The notes: generated from the letters alone by a model not told the origin. Shown: positions 17,727 to 27,033, counted from the stretch's first letter. The stretch: DNA of 57,333 nucleotides from Desulfobacteraceae bacterium UBA2174 (GCA_002327445.1 DCWA01000010.1:1-57333), one strand, 5' to 3'. Numbers and translations are program-made.

Positions 17727-19298
17727 TCACCGCTTCTGTCGAGGACGTCCGCCTGATACGGTCATCGCCGCGGCGGCCACCAGACAGCTCCAGGCCCAGA
17801 CGTCACCGAATCGAGTATAGATGGTTTGACTGCTCAACAAGGGCACCGGTTGGCTCACCGCGGCATCGGTGAACAGGTCGGTGTGCGCCAGGACTTTTCC
17901 GTCGGGTGCGATGAAGCCACTGATTCCCGTATTGGCGGCTCTGACCAGGGTGCGGCGGTTTTCCACGGCCCGGAACACCGCCATGGAAAAATGCTGCTGG
18001 GGCGCAGCGGTCCGGCCGAACCAGGCGTCATTGGTGATGTTAACCAGCAGGTCGGCCTTGTTCACCATTATCCGCCGTGCCAGGGTGGGGAAAATGATCT
18101 CGTAACAGATCTGAACCCCCAAACGCCGCCCCTCCCACTCGAGCACCGTCCCCTGCTTTCCCGCCTTGAAATCCCCCACCTGGGGGACCATCTTGCCCAC
18201 AAAGGGCAACAGGCGCCGTAACGGCACGTATTCGCCGAAGGGCACCAGGTGTACCTTGTCATAGCGCCGGTCGAAACCGTTGCCGGGGATCAGGAGGTAA
18301 GCGCTGTTGTAGTAGTCGATCTTGCCGCCGCGCTCCTCGTAGTAGGGGCTGCCGACGAGAAAGGGGACTTGGGCGTTGCGCACGAAGGCGACCAGCCGAT
18401 TGGTCAAGACCGAAGGATCGCGCGGGTAAAACGGCGTGGCGGTCTCTGGCCACACCACCAGGTCGGGAAAATCGGAGAGGGCTTTCAGGGACAATCGCAG
18501 GTATTTGTCGATGCTGGCGTCCTGGAACGCCGGATCCCACTTGCGTGCCTGGTCGATGTTGCCCTGCACCACGGCCACCTTGGGCTGCGGGGCGGCAGCG
18601 ATCAAGGCATCGATTTGAGTCAGACGCCATTGGCCGTAAGCGGTGGCGCCTCCAAGGCAGAGCAGCCCTATGAGTACGGAGACGCTGGCGGTCTGCAAGG
18701 TAATGGGCACATCCCGCCAGCATCGGCCCACGATTTTCCAAAAAAGCAGAAATGCGGCCGTATTGATCGTGACGATGAGAAAGGAAAGGCCGTAAACGCC
18801 GGTGATGTCGGCCACCTGGATCAGTTCGAGCCAGTGGTGCTGGCTGTAGCCGAGCAGCTCCCAGGGAAAGCCGGTGAACAGATTGGCCCGCAGGAACTCC
18901 AGCGCCGTCCAGAGCGCCCCCGCCGCCGGGGCGAGAGCCCGGGTCGGAATGCGCAAATGGACCATCAGGGCGGCGAATCCCGCCGGATAAATGGCCAGGT
19001 AAGCCGCCAGGAGCCCCAGCAGCGGCACCGAGAGAAAGAGGGGAAGCTGCCCATAGGTGCCCATGGTGTAGACGACCCAGGGAAGCAAGGTTGCGTAGTG
19101 CACTATTCCGGCGAGAAAGCCGAGCCGAAAGGCCGCCGCCTTCCGCCGGCCGGCGATGGCGGCCAGCAGCGGCACCAGTGCCACGAAGGCCAGGCCGGAG
19201 AGCTGCAGATCGGGGAACGCGGCCGTGAGGAGCAGGCCGCTGCCCATGGCCGCGATGCCTGGCCATGTCGCAGCGGCCCACCGGGATTGAATCGGCAA
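17727..19298 (-). CDS. lnt: Apolipoprotein N-acyltransferase
   Basis: Inner-membrane enzyme that adds the third acyl chain to lipoproteins, 523 residues. Six to seven membrane spans lie in the first ~200 residues, followed by a periplasmic nitrilase-like domain. The catalytic triad is visible: Glu in VVWPETATPF, Lys in YDKVHLVPFGEYVPLR and Cys in GVQICYEIIFP. NDAWFG, and VRAANTGISGF near the end, are also typical. Translation starts at TTG, with GGAG upstream. It lies 31 bp behind the flavodoxin-like gene. prfB, a frequent neighbour of lnt as I recall, is instead 10 kb away (see findings). Confidence 0.92.
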   Translation of the reverse strand: MPIQSRWAAATWPGIAAMGSGLLLTAAFPDLQLSGLAFVALVPLLAAIAGRRKAAAFRLGFLAGIVHYATLLPWVVYTMGTYGQLPLFLSVPLLGLLAAYLAIYPAGFAALMVHLRIPTRALAPAAGALWTALEFLRANLFTGFPWELLGYSQHHWLELIQVADITGVYGLSFLIVTINTAAFLLFWKIVGRCWRDVPITLQTASVSVLIGLLCLGGATAYGQWRLTQIDALIAAAPQPKVAVVQGNIDQARKWDPAFQDASIDKYLRLSLKALSDFPDLVVWPETATPFYPRDPSVLTNRLVAFVRNAQVPFLVGSPYYEERGGKIDYYNSAYLLIPGNGFDRRYDKVHLVPFGEYVPLRRLLPFVGKMVPQVGDFKAGKQGTVLEWEGRRLGVQICYEIIFPTLARRIMVNKADLLVNITNDAWFGRTAAPQQHFSMAVFRAVENRRTLVRAANTGISGFIAPDGKVLAHTDLFTDAAVSQPVPLLSSQTIYTRFGDVWAWSCLVAAAAMTVSGGRPRQKR

Positions 19299-19329
19299 TG
19301 AAGACTCCGAAGGGTAGAGAGAAAAAAAA

Positions 19330-19890
19330 TCAGCCGAAGATGGTCTTGCCCTTCAGGACAGCCGCCGCCCGGGCCACATGGACGCCATGACGGCGAGCCG
19401 CCACCAGCCCCTCGTCGCTCACCCCGGTCTGCTCCAGGTTCTCGCCGGCCGAGCGGGCGTAGGCCCCCCATTGAAGGCCGGACTTGGCGTACCCCTCGGT
19501 GTCCTTGGGCAGGGGGATGAGGATCATGCCCAGGTCGGCGAGGTTGTTGAGCATGGAAAGCAGGGCCAATTCGGCGCCGCTGCCCACGTTGCCATATCCG
19601 CTGCCGGTGGCGAAGACCGCCCCGACCTTGCCGACGGCCGTATTTTTCATCCAAAACTGGCTGCACACCTTGTCGATGAATTTTTTCACCCGCCAGTCCA
19701 TGGAGCCCATGTGCACCGGGCTGCCGAGGATCAGGGCATCGGCGGCCTGCAAGTCCTCCGCCGTGGCTTCTTCGGCGGTCTTGAGCACCACTTCGGTACC
19801 GGCGACGCTCCGTGCGCCATCGGCGACGGTCTCCGCCATCTTGCGCGTATTGCCGTAATCCGTTGCATAAACGATCAAGATCCAGGCCAT
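19330..19890 (-). CDS. Flavodoxin-like (WrbA-type) NAD(P)H:quinone oxidoreductase
   Basis: FMN-binding flavodoxin-fold protein, 186 residues. The phosphate loop TDYGNTRKMAE follows beta-1 (YAT); the ILGSPVHMGSMDWRVKKF and FATGSGYGNVGSGAEL segments are the aromatic and isoalloxazine contacts of WrbA/FldP-like proteins. WrbA relatives reduce quinones by two electrons. It is co-directional with lnt and probably transcribed with it, though no functional tie is obvious. Flavodoxin electron carriers are an alternative, but the length and the C-terminal ARAAAVLKGK helix favour WrbA. Confidence 0.78.
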   Translation of the reverse strand: MAWILIVYATDYGNTRKMAETVADGARSVAGTEVVLKTAEEATAEDLQAADALILGSPVHMGSMDWRVKKFIDKVCSQFWMKNTAVGKVGAVFATGSGYGNVGSGAELALLSMLNNLADLGMILIPLPKDTEGYAKSGLQWGAYARSAGENLEQTGVSDEGLVAARRHGVHVARAAAVLKGKTIFG

Positions 19891-19978
19891 AGCTGCCTCC
19901 TCTCGTTACGCTGAAAATCAGGATACCCCTTAGCCATCGTACCACATTAATATAAAAATAAGACGCCAGGATAGACGA

Positions 19979-21622
19979 TCAACCGTTGCGCATTCCGATC
20001 TGCTCCAGCACGGCGCCCAGTTGCGCGCGGCAGGCGGCGGCAAAATCCTCCGGATAATGGCCGCTGATCCAGCGCAGTTGCGCCTCGGTGAAGGCACCGG
20101 GCGACTCGGGCATCTTGGGCAAGAAGGCATAGATCAGATGCTGGTCGGTATCGCTGTCCGAAAAGCGCTTGCTGTATTCGATGCAGGTGATCAGCCGCGC
20201 CCCCAGGGCGCCGAGGACCTTGACCGCCATCAGCATGGCCCGGTCCAGGCTGCGCCGAAAATCGGCGTCGGCTTCCAGGATGTTGCCCACCGGACGAAGG
20301 GAAAGCAGTTGGAGCTCCCACTGACTCGTCTGGGCCTTGGGGGCGAAGAGCATCACCTGGTCGTCGGTGTAGACGACCAGGTTGCGGTCGCCGTCGGCCC
20401 GTCCGTCCATGCGCCGGTTGGTGTCGATGGCCTCGATGTAACATTCAAAAAAACCGCGGCCGGTCTCGCGCCGATACTCCCGGATGAAGCGATGGACCAG
20501 GTCTCCGCAGGCGTAAGGCCGGATGGCCTCGGCCCGGGCCTCCGGCTCCGTGTCCACGGCGCCCGGGATCAGTGCGTACTGCTGGTGCGCCTGCTGGTGC
20601 GAACCATGGAGGCGGTAACCGCTCGGGCTGAAATCGAAGCCGAAATTCCATCCCCAAAGGGTGGCGTCGAAGGGAAGGGATCGCCGGGAGAGCGCCTTGA
20701 GGATGCGCCGACGCAGGGTTTCCAGCTCGTTGACCGACAGGGGCCGCCGACGGATGCCGACGGCGATGCCGAGCTGCTCGGCCAGGCGCACGTAAGTGCG
20801 CTGGTAGTAGAGATGACGGAGGCCGGTCATGTCGGCCGCTGTCAGATCGGAGATGCGGTAGCGGACGCAATCCTCGGCCATGTTGGCCGCGTAGTGACCC
20901 CAGGGGATGTAGCTGTTGCGCCGCAGGTATTCGTAGATGTGGGTGTTCCCGCCCTGCCGGCGCCAGTCGGCGGTGATTTCGTTGGTGCCCTGGACCCCGG
21001 GCCGCAGCACCATCACCGCCTTGTAAGGATCTGGCAAAGCCGGATTGTTGGCCAGGGCTTCGAAGAGTTCGCGGTCGGACACGACCGGCCGCAGACCGCC
21101 ATTGGCATCCGGTTCATAGGCCAGCCCCACCGGCATGCCGTCGGTTTCGATGAAGCGGCAGCAGCCGCGGGCCAGCCGGATCAAGTCCTGAGGGTCGGTG
21201 GCGGTGGCTGCCAGCGCGAGGCGCAGCGGACCCGGAAGGGTTGCGAACACTCTCGCTTGCAGCTTTTCGGCGTCCTCCCGGGAATCGGTCCAGCCGGACA
21301 CCGCACGGGTGAGCGATACCTCGGAGGAAACCGGCAGCCGGATCGATTCCGGATCCCGGGCACGCTGATCCGCCCACCTCTTGACGATGAAGGTCGCCCC
21401 GCGAAAGGAAAAGGGATTGGCGATTTCATAGATCCAGTCGGCGGCCGGTTCGTCAACGTCTCCATCGGGAAGATTGGCCCGGTTGTCCATCGACCGGCCG
21501 TCGGGCCCCCGCCCCAGCGCGTAGGCCGGATCTTCCCGGCGAAGGTTGGTCGTCCGGAAGGCCGGCCGATGAACGCCGTAAATGAAGCGGCCCTCGGGAG
21601 CCACACAGGTGCGTAGTCTCAT
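19979..21622 (-). CDS. Large uncharacterised cytoplasmic protein
   Basis: A 547-residue soluble protein I do not recognise. The ATG at 21622 is preceded by CAGGGA. It has no signal peptide or membrane span. A central His-rich string, HGSHQQAHQQ (339-348), sits after WGWNFGFDFSPSGYR and recalls the His-x-His-x-His(Gln) active sites of HIT/GalT-like nucleotidyl transferases, but the spacing differs and I would not assign it. RGCCRFIETDG and a DRNLVVYTDDQVMLF strand pair are other notable points. It stands alone between lnt-flavodoxin and a divergent membrane gene. Confidence 0.7.
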   Translation of the reverse strand: MRLRTCVAPEGRFIYGVHRPAFRTTNLRREDPAYALGRGPDGRSMDNRANLPDGDVDEPAADWIYEIANPFSFRGATFIVKRWADQRARDPESIRLPVSSEVSLTRAVSGWTDSREDAEKLQARVFATLPGPLRLALAATATDPQDLIRLARGCCRFIETDGMPVGLAYEPDANGGLRPVVSDRELFEALANNPALPDPYKAVMVLRPGVQGTNEITADWRRQGGNTHIYEYLRRNSYIPWGHYAANMAEDCVRYRISDLTAADMTGLRHLYYQRTYVRLAEQLGIAVGIRRRPLSVNELETLRRRILKALSRRSLPFDATLWGWNFGFDFSPSGYRLHGSHQQAHQQYALIPGAVDTEPEARAEAIRPYACGDLVHRFIREYRRETGRGFFECYIEAIDTNRRMDGRADGDRNLVVYTDDQVMLFAPKAQTSQWELQLLSLRPVGNILEADADFRRSLDRAMLMAVKVLGALGARLITCIEYSKRFSDSDTDQHLIYAFLPKMPESPGAFTEAQLRWISGHYPEDFAAACRAQLGAVLEQIGMRNG

Positions 21623-21837
21623 GCTCGGGTTTTTCCCTGTTTTCGCCTCATCCGACCGCCGGTCAGCAGCGGGCCTTGCCGTCGCATCAGCGCCTTACGG
21701 CAAAAAAGCCGCCGCAATTGGACTATACAAAAAATTGGCCATCGAAATCAACCACCGGCCTGGGCCCTTTGATTTTCCGCCGTTCGGTTTTATTGTAAAC
21801 GAGTGTCGGTTCAATCATCCAAACCCGAGGAGATGGC

Positions 21838-22233
21838 ATGCGTGGCATCCTGTTGCGATGGCTGGTGCAGACCCTGGCGATCCTGGTGGCGGCGGGACTG
21901 CTGGACGGCATCCGGATCAACGGTTTTTTCAGCGCCCTGTTCGCCGCGGCCATCCTGGGCATTCTCAACGCCCTGTTGCGTCCGTTGCTGTTGATTCTCA
22001 CCCTGCCCATCAACATCCTGACCTTCGGCCTGTTCACCTTCGTCATCAACGCCCTGATGCTGATGATGGCGTCGGGGGTCATCGGAGGCCTGGAAGTGGC
22101 CGGCTTCTGGTCGGCCCTGGGCGCATCGGTACTCATCAGCCTGGTGAGCTGGTTCCTCAACAGCTTCATCAGCGAGCGGGGAACGGTGGGCTACATCGAT
22201 CTGCGGCGCAGCGGGCCGAATCGATGGGAGTAG
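21838..22233 (+). CDS. YvlD/phage-holin-4_2 family membrane protein
   Basis: A 131-residue inner-membrane protein with four hydrophobic spans: 5-22, 29-58 broken by NALLRPLL, 62-80 and 90-108. The NALLRPLLLILTLPINILTFGLF stretch (a conserved Arg-Pro between helices, then TLPxNxLTxGLF) is the hallmark of the YvlD-like family that databases label phage holin 4_2. These are chromosomal proteins, not phage holins; some are part of envelope-stress regulons. The start follows GGAG. Confidence 0.82.
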   Translation: MRGILLRWLVQTLAILVAAGLLDGIRINGFFSALFAAAILGILNALLRPLLLILTLPINILTFGLFTFVINALMLMMASGVIGGLEVAGFWSALGASVLISLVSWFLNSFISERGTVGYIDLRRSGPNRWE

Positions 22234-22251
22234 ACGACGGAGGTCAGGGGG

Positions 22252-22683
22252 TCAATCCATCGGCTCGGCGGCCGGCTCCCAGGGGGGGATCGGCCGAAGA
22301 TGGCGATCTCGGTCGAGGCATACGAGATGAATCTCGGCTCTCACCGCCGCGCGCGTGGCTCCCGGCCGCCAGGCTTCCTGGGTCCAGATCAGCCGGTAGT
22401 CGCTCTCGCGACGCCAGATGGAACGGATTTCGAGGCGCTCTCCGAACTCGGCGCCGTCCTGGTAATCGAGAGTCGCCTTGTAGACGGCGAAACCGAGGCC
22501 CTGGTCCCGCCACAGACGCACCAACCGGGGTGCGCCGATGACCGCCTCCCGGGCGCGTTCAAAATATTTGAGGTAGTTGGCGTGATAGACCACCCCTGAA
22601 TGATCCGTGTCTTCGTAAAAGATTTGAACAAAAAAGCGATGGGCTTCCACCCCTTCTCCTTTCGAAACCGCTGGGGACGACAA
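22252..22683 (-). CDS. YbgC/FadM-type acyl-CoA thioesterase
   Basis: Hotdog-fold thioesterase, 143 residues. YEDTDHSGVVYHANYLKYFE carries the catalytic Asp and the GVVYHANY helix start that define the YbgC/4-hydroxybenzoyl-CoA thioesterase family. It hydrolyses acyl-CoA; the chain preference is unknown. YbgC normally sits beside tolQRA, which is not the case here, so the tol link is not supported. It converges on the YvlD-like gene. Confidence 0.85.
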   Translation of the reverse strand: MSSPAVSKGEGVEAHRFFVQIFYEDTDHSGVVYHANYLKYFERAREAVIGAPRLVRLWRDQGLGFAVYKATLDYQDGAEFGERLEIRSIWRRESDYRLIWTQEAWRPGATRAAVRAEIHLVCLDRDRHLRPIPPWEPAAEPMD

Positions 22684-22917
22684 CCGAATTTTTGTAACGC
22701 CTCCGGCCGAACTGGCTCAATATAAAATTAAAGGCTCCGCTGGACAAATTCAGCTTCCCAACGGACCAATTCATCCCGAAGAAGATGGAGCCTTGATGCT
22801 AACCAATTGATTTTGTTTTTTTATGTAGCATGGAAGCCTTCGGGTCGGCAGAAAGAGACTTTCTGCGAACCGATCTACCATAGCAAAAACGGACATTTCC
22901 GGACCAGGAGTGGACTG

Positions 22918-23112
22918 ATGCCCATTTACGAGTACGAATGCAAGGATTGCCAGTACACCTTTGAACAGCTCGTGTTCCAAAACGACTGCAGCCCGGTATG
23001 CTGCCCCCGCTGCCACAGCGACAAGGTCTCCCGCCTGATGAGTGCTTCCAGCGTCTTTTCCAGCAGCAGCCTCGGACGTTGCGCCGCCCCGGCCGGCGGC
23101 GGGTTCTCCTGA
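22918..23112 (+). CDS. FmdB-type zinc ribbon protein
   Basis: Small 64-residue protein with the FmdB/CxxC zinc-ribbon start: MPIYEYECKDCQYTFEQLV then CCPRCHSDKVSRL. The two CxxC pairs should bind one zinc; the tail is Ser/Gly-rich and low complexity. The family is named from a regulator of formamidase genes, but most members have no known role. GGACTG before the ATG at 22918 is a weak ribosome site, and the family start MPIYEYEC fixes the position. Confidence 0.85.
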   Translation: MPIYEYECKDCQYTFEQLVFQNDCSPVCCPRCHSDKVSRLMSASSVFSSSSLGRCAAPAGGGFS

Positions 23113-23302
23113 GCGGGATGACTTGAGACGGCCGTGTGCCGTCCCGTTATTGCAGATCGCGGCATCGATTGACACCGGCAACGATCCTTGCCGGAAGCAA
23201 GCACGAACCAGCCCGCCTTGACAGGCGTCCGGTTTTCGGGTCTATGGAGAGAGGGGCGCGGAACTTGCGCCCCGACCCCCCAAAAGGAGCGATGACCGCC
23301 CC

Positions 23303-24199
23303 ATGACATCCCCGAAAACCAGCGCCGATCCGTCTTCTTCCCCCTTGACAGACCCGTTGGCCGTGGCGGTGCTCAATTCCCTGTCGGCACACATCGCGAT
23401 TCTGGACGCCGAGGGAGTCATCCTCCAGACCAATCACGCGTGGCGCGCCTACGCTCAACGCAATCGCCTGCGGGGAACCCCGGATGCGCTGGGTACCAAC
23501 TACCTGGACGTCTGCGATGGGACCCGGGGTCAGGATGCCGCGGACGCCCACCGGGTGGCGGCGGGAATCCGGGAGGTCATCGAGGGGCAACGCATCGAGT
23601 TTCTCCACGATTATCCTTGCCACGGGCCCGAAGGGCAGCACTGGTACTACATGCGTGCCATTCGCATGGCCGGCGAGGGGCCGGTGCGGGTCGTCGTCAG
23701 CCACGAGGACATCACGACCCTCAAACGCGCGGAGGAAGCCCTGCGCGCCCGCGAGACCCAGCTCGAAGAGCAGAAGCAAAGCCTGGAGGAGGCCAACATC
23801 GCCCTGAAGGTGCTGCTGAAACAACGGGAAGCCGACAAGGCCGAACTGGAGCGCAAAGTCCTGGCCAACCTCAAGGACTTGGTTTTTCCCTATGTGGAAA
23901 AACTCAAGGCCGCTCCCTTGCGGCCTCGGGAAAAGACGATGGTGGAAATCGTCGACACCCATCTGCGAGACATCATCTCGCCGTTTTTGCAGCAGATGGC
24001 CAATGCCGGAATTCTGCTTACCCCCCAGGAGCTTCAGGTGGCCCAGCTGGTCAAGGACGGCAAGACCACCAAGGAAGTGGCTTCCCTGCTGCACATCGCC
24101 GAGTCCACGGTGAGTTTTCACCGCAAGAATCTACGCATCAAGTTCGGCCTCCAGGGCAGGCGCGCCAACCTGCGCAGCCACCTGATGTCCCTGGGGTAA
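23303..24199 (+). CDS. PAS domain LuxR-type transcriptional regulator
   Basis: A 298-residue regulator. A PAS/PAC sensor covers about 20-145 (SLSAHIAILDAEGVILQTNHAWR ... VVVSHEDITTLKRAEE), a coiled coil about 145-190 (EEALRARETQLEEQKQSLEE...), and the LuxR/GerE helix-turn-helix the last ~65 residues (LTPQELQVAQLVKDGKTTKEVA, then STVSFHRKNLRIKFGL). There is no receiver domain or membrane span, so it senses a cytoplasmic ligand or partner. Target genes are not evident from neighbours. An NHAWRAYA-type PAS without Cys or His does not suggest haem. Confidence 0.85.
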   Translation: MTSPKTSADPSSSPLTDPLAVAVLNSLSAHIAILDAEGVILQTNHAWRAYAQRNRLRGTPDALGTNYLDVCDGTRGQDAADAHRVAAGIREVIEGQRIEFLHDYPCHGPEGQHWYYMRAIRMAGEGPVRVVVSHEDITTLKRAEEALRARETQLEEQKQSLEEANIALKVLLKQREADKAELERKVLANLKDLVFPYVEKLKAAPLRPREKTMVEIVDTHLRDIISPFLQQMANAGILLTPQELQVAQLVKDGKTTKEVASLLHIAESTVSFHRKNLRIKFGLQGRRANLRSHLMSLG

Positions 24200-24213
24200 T
24201 CTCCTGTCCGGAA

Positions 24214-24246
24214 GGGGGCGGTGTCGGCGCCTTCACCCCTGTTTTT
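24214..24246 (+). terminator. Probable terminator of the PAS-LuxR gene
   Basis: A GGGGGCGGTG arm, the GGCGCC loop region, CACCCC and then TGTTTTT form a GC-rich hairpin with a short T run just after the stop at 24199. The stem is imperfect. Confidence 0.4.
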
Positions 24247-24320
24247 CCGGCCTGCCATCGTCGTCGCCGGTTTCCGGCCGCGATTGTTGACCGGGGATCC
24301 GCGGCCACACCGAGGGGCAC

Positions 24321-25661
24321 TTAGGCGCCGTTGTCGTTTCTCAACGATCCCTGACCGGTGGACTCGAGCACGGTACGCCAGATTTTGCCGTGGGGGTTGA
24401 CTTTCTTTCGTTTGCCAGCCGCCAGGGCCATGGGCACGTGCACGAACTGGTTGTTCCAGTGACTGATCAGCATGCGGGTTTTGCCCGCCATACCGGCGTG
24501 AACGGCATCCCGGCCGAGAAACCCGCAGAAAACGCTGTCGTTGGCATTGGCCGGCAGGCTGCGGATCATGTAGCTCGGATCGATGTATTTCAGATTGATC
24601 TCGATGTTGCGCGTCTTGAAATAGGCGCTGATCTTCTCCTTGAGAAACAGTCCGATGTCGTTGAGGCGCACGTTGCCCGAAGGGTCGTACTCGGTCCGGT
24701 CCCCGATGAAAAACTTCTGGCCAGCGCCCTCGGCGACCACGATCACGGCGTGGCGCCGCAGCTCGAGCCGCTTTTCCAGTGTGGCGAGCAGTCCCCCCGG
24801 TCCGTCCAGGTCGAAATCCACCTCGGGGATCAGGACGTAGTTGACATCCTGTTGGGCCAGCGCCGCCGTGGCGGCGATAAAACCGGAATGGCGTCCCATC
24901 AGCTTGATCAATCCGATGCCGTTGGGATAACCCTGGGCCTCGTTGTGGGCGCTTTCGATGGCCTCGGTGGCGACGTCGACGGCCGTGTCGAAGCCGAAAC
25001 TGCGGGCCACCATGTAGATATCGTTGTCGATGGTCTTGGGAATGCCCACGACGCTGATCTTCAGCCCGCGATCGGCGATGACATCGGCGATCCGCGATGC
25101 GGCCATCAGGGTGCCGTCGCCGCCGACCATGAACAGCAGCCCGATATTCATCCGTTCGATGCTGTCGACGATTTCGTCGATATCCTGGGGACCGCGGGAA
25201 GAGCCGAGAATCGAACCGCCCATGTCCAGGATGCTGGTGACGCGCTGAGGGGTCAGGTCGAGCAGCTCGTGGCCGTACTTGGGAATGAATCCCTGCAAGC
25301 CGTAGCGGATGCCGTAAATCTTGTTGACCCCGTAATGGTAGTACAACTCCAGGACGATGGAGCGGATGATGTCGTTGAGCCCCGGGCAGAGCCCGCCACA
25401 GGTCACCAGGGCGCAGCGCAGCTTGCTCGGATCGAAGTAGATCATCTCCCGCGGGCCAGCCACTTCAAAAGAGATCGGCTGTTTGCCGGCACGGATGACC
25501 GATTCGACATAAACGGGGTCCACATGGACCAGTGCGCGATCATTGTCCGTGACAAAGTAGAGCCCCTGGCAATCCGGGCGCCGGCATAGCGGAGAGGGAA
25601 CTCGGGACGGCCCAAGAAAGGGGATCCGGGTGTCGTCAGGCTGAAGCGTATCAAACTCCAT
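24321..25661 (-). CDS. ATP-dependent 6-phosphofructokinase (plant/TP0108-like clade)
   Basis: Glycolytic phosphofructokinase, 446 residues, longer than E. coli PfkA. VTCGGLCPGLNDIIRSIV, MVGGDGTLMAA, GIPKTIDNDI and IKLMGRHSGFIA are the phosphate-donor and fructose-6-phosphate motifs. Gly in GGDGT indicates ATP as donor, while Lys in PKTIDND is shared with PPi enzymes; this combination marks the long ATP-PFK clade found in plants, trypanosomes and spirochaetes. AAGGAG sets the start at 25661. It follows kdsD by 34 bp and is probably co-transcribed with it. Confidence 0.85.
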   Translation of the reverse strand: MEFDTLQPDDTRIPFLGPSRVPSPLCRRPDCQGLYFVTDNDRALVHVDPVYVESVIRAGKQPISFEVAGPREMIYFDPSKLRCALVTCGGLCPGLNDIIRSIVLELYYHYGVNKIYGIRYGLQGFIPKYGHELLDLTPQRVTSILDMGGSILGSSRGPQDIDEIVDSIERMNIGLLFMVGGDGTLMAASRIADVIADRGLKISVVGIPKTIDNDIYMVARSFGFDTAVDVATEAIESAHNEAQGYPNGIGLIKLMGRHSGFIAATAALAQQDVNYVLIPEVDFDLDGPGGLLATLEKRLELRRHAVIVVAEGAGQKFFIGDRTEYDPSGNVRLNDIGLFLKEKISAYFKTRNIEINLKYIDPSYMIRSLPANANDSVFCGFLGRDAVHAGMAGKTRMLISHWNNQFVHVPMALAAGKRKKVNPHGKIWRTVLESTGQGSLRNDNGA

Positions 25662-25695
25662 CAACTGCTCCTTGGATCGAGATGTAGCGGCGCGC

Positions 25696-26679
25696 TCAGG
25701 TCGGACCGCCGTTGAATTTGAAAGCGCCTTTGCCGAGGATGTCATGCAGGTGCAGGATGCCCACCACCCGCCGCCCCTCGTCGGTGATCGGCAGGATCGT
25801 GATCTGGTGGGTTTCCATCAGGTTCAAAGCGTCGTATGCGGGGGTCTCCGGAGCGATGGTCAAGGGATCGGGGGTCATGATCTCCTCCACGGCGAGTCGA
25901 TCCAGGGGTCGCCGCCGGGCCACGGCACGGCGAATATCGCCGTCGGTGATGATCCCTGCCAGAGCCTTCTCCCCGCCCACCACGAACACCGCCCCCAGGT
26001 TGAGCCGGTCGATCCGTTCCACCGCTTCCGCTAGGGGAGTGGTCAGTGGCACCAGCGGAACGGCATCGCCGGTGAGCATGATGTCACGGACCCGTTGCGC
26101 CAGACGCTGCCCAAGGCTGCCGCCGGGGTGAAAACGCCGGAAATCGGCCGACTTGAAATGCTTGCGGTTGATCAGCACCACGGCCAGCGCATCGCCCATG
26201 GCGAGTTGGGCCGTGGTGCTGGCCGTCGGGGCGAGCCCCAGGGGGCAGGCTTCGCGGGCCACGCCGGTGTCGATGACAATGTCGCTGTGACTGGCCAGGG
26301 TGGACTGCGGATTTCCGGTGAAGGCGATGATGGTACACCCGATGCTGCGGATGCTGGGCAGCAGGAGATTGAGTTCATCCGTCTCGCCGCTGTTGGAAAG
26401 GGCCAAAAAAATGTCGTCGGGGCAGACCATGCCCAGGTCGCCGTGCATGGCCTCCACCGGGTGCAAAAACAAGGACCGCGTTCCGGTGCTGTTGAGGGTG
26501 GCCACGATCTTGCGGCCGACGATGCCGCTCTTGCCGATGCCGCCGACGATCAGCCTCCCCTTGGAGGAGACGATCATTTCCACCATGCGCTCGAAGCGGT
26601 CGTCGATGCGGTCCACGAGGTCGAGAATCCCATCGGCTTCAATTTTCAGTACGTCTCTGGCGTCTTCGATGATGCTCAT
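25696..26679 (-). CDS. kdsD: D-arabinose-5-phosphate isomerase
   Basis: KpsF/GutQ/KdsD family, 327 residues. It converts ribulose-5-phosphate to arabinose-5-phosphate for Kdo (LPS core) synthesis. The N-terminal SIS domain shows GGIGKSGIVGRKIVATLNSTG, FLHPVEAMHGDLG and LSNSGETDE; two CBS domains follow (about 205-327, with RDIMLTGDAVPLV and VEEIMTPDPLTI). The ATG at 26679 matches the family start MSIIEDARDVLKIE. Other Kdo genes are not adjacent. It leads the kdsD-pfk pair. Confidence 0.9.
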   Translation of the reverse strand: MSIIEDARDVLKIEADGILDLVDRIDDRFERMVEMIVSSKGRLIVGGIGKSGIVGRKIVATLNSTGTRSLFLHPVEAMHGDLGMVCPDDIFLALSNSGETDELNLLLPSIRSIGCTIIAFTGNPQSTLASHSDIVIDTGVAREACPLGLAPTASTTAQLAMGDALAVVLINRKHFKSADFRRFHPGGSLGQRLAQRVRDIMLTGDAVPLVPLTTPLAEAVERIDRLNLGAVFVVGGEKALAGIITDGDIRRAVARRRPLDRLAVEEIMTPDPLTIAPETPAYDALNLMETHQITILPITDEGRRVVGILHLHDILGKGAFKFNGGPT

Positions 26680-26900
26680 GCCGTTTTCGATGTCAAAAAT
26701 ATGGCGCCCTGGACCGTCTTGCAGCAAAGAATGAAACGGCCGGGCGTCGGACGTTGGAGATGCAAAAAAGCCGCCCGCTGAGCGGATCGCCTGCCAAATT
26801 ATTGCGCTTACGATAGTCGCAGTCGCCGCAAAGTGCAAGCCTGGTCCCATGAATCGCGAAAATCCGCCGCCGAAAAAAATTCAGGCAAGGCGTTTTTGGC

Positions 26901-26930
26901 TTGACAACACGGCGCGGGGTTCTATATATG
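26901..26930 (+). promoter_or_regulatory. Sigma-70-type promoter of the PxxKW gene
   Basis: A perfect -35 TTGACA (26901-26906) and -10 TATATA (26923-26928) with a 16-bp spacer, or TATATG (26925-26930) with 18 bp. Predicted transcription start near 26935. Confidence 0.6.
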
Positions 26931-26932
26931 CG

Positions 26933-26944
26933 ACGATTAATCGT
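26933..26944. promoter_or_regulatory. 12-bp perfect palindrome at the transcription start
   Basis: ACGATTAATCGT lies immediately after the -10 element. Its position over +1 fits a repressor operator; as RNA it would be a weak 5' hairpin. Confidence 0.4.
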
Positions 26945-26962
26945 TTTCAGGTGGAAGTTCAA

Positions 26963-26990
26963 AGCCTGGACTGCTTGTCCGGGCTTTTTC
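26963..26990 (+). terminator. Leader terminator/attenuator before the PxxKW gene
   Basis: AGCCTGGAC (26963-26971), loop TGCTT, GTCCGGGCT (26977-26985) and then TTTT. The nine-pair stem has one G-U pair. It lies between promoter and start codon, so transcription must read through it for expression. No leader peptide or riboswitch is recognised. Confidence 0.55.
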
Positions 26991-27033
26991 TATGTCACAG
27001 TTCAAAGCATCACAGATTGCAAGAGGTGTCGCC

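Larger units (their letters stand above)
26680..27033. promoter_or_regulatory. Divergent control region of kdsD and the PxxKW gene
   Basis: This 354-bp gap holds the leftward kdsD promoter (not resolved) and a clear rightward promoter, a palindrome at the start site and a leader terminator, each listed separately. The 10-mer AGTTCAAAGC occurs twice, at 26956-26965 and 26999-27008, on either side of the leader hairpin. Confidence 0.5.

Noticed and set aside
21838..22233. Phage holin, hence a prophage
   Set aside because: The family name is misleading; the protein is a chromosomal YvlD-like membrane protein and no phage genes are nearby.
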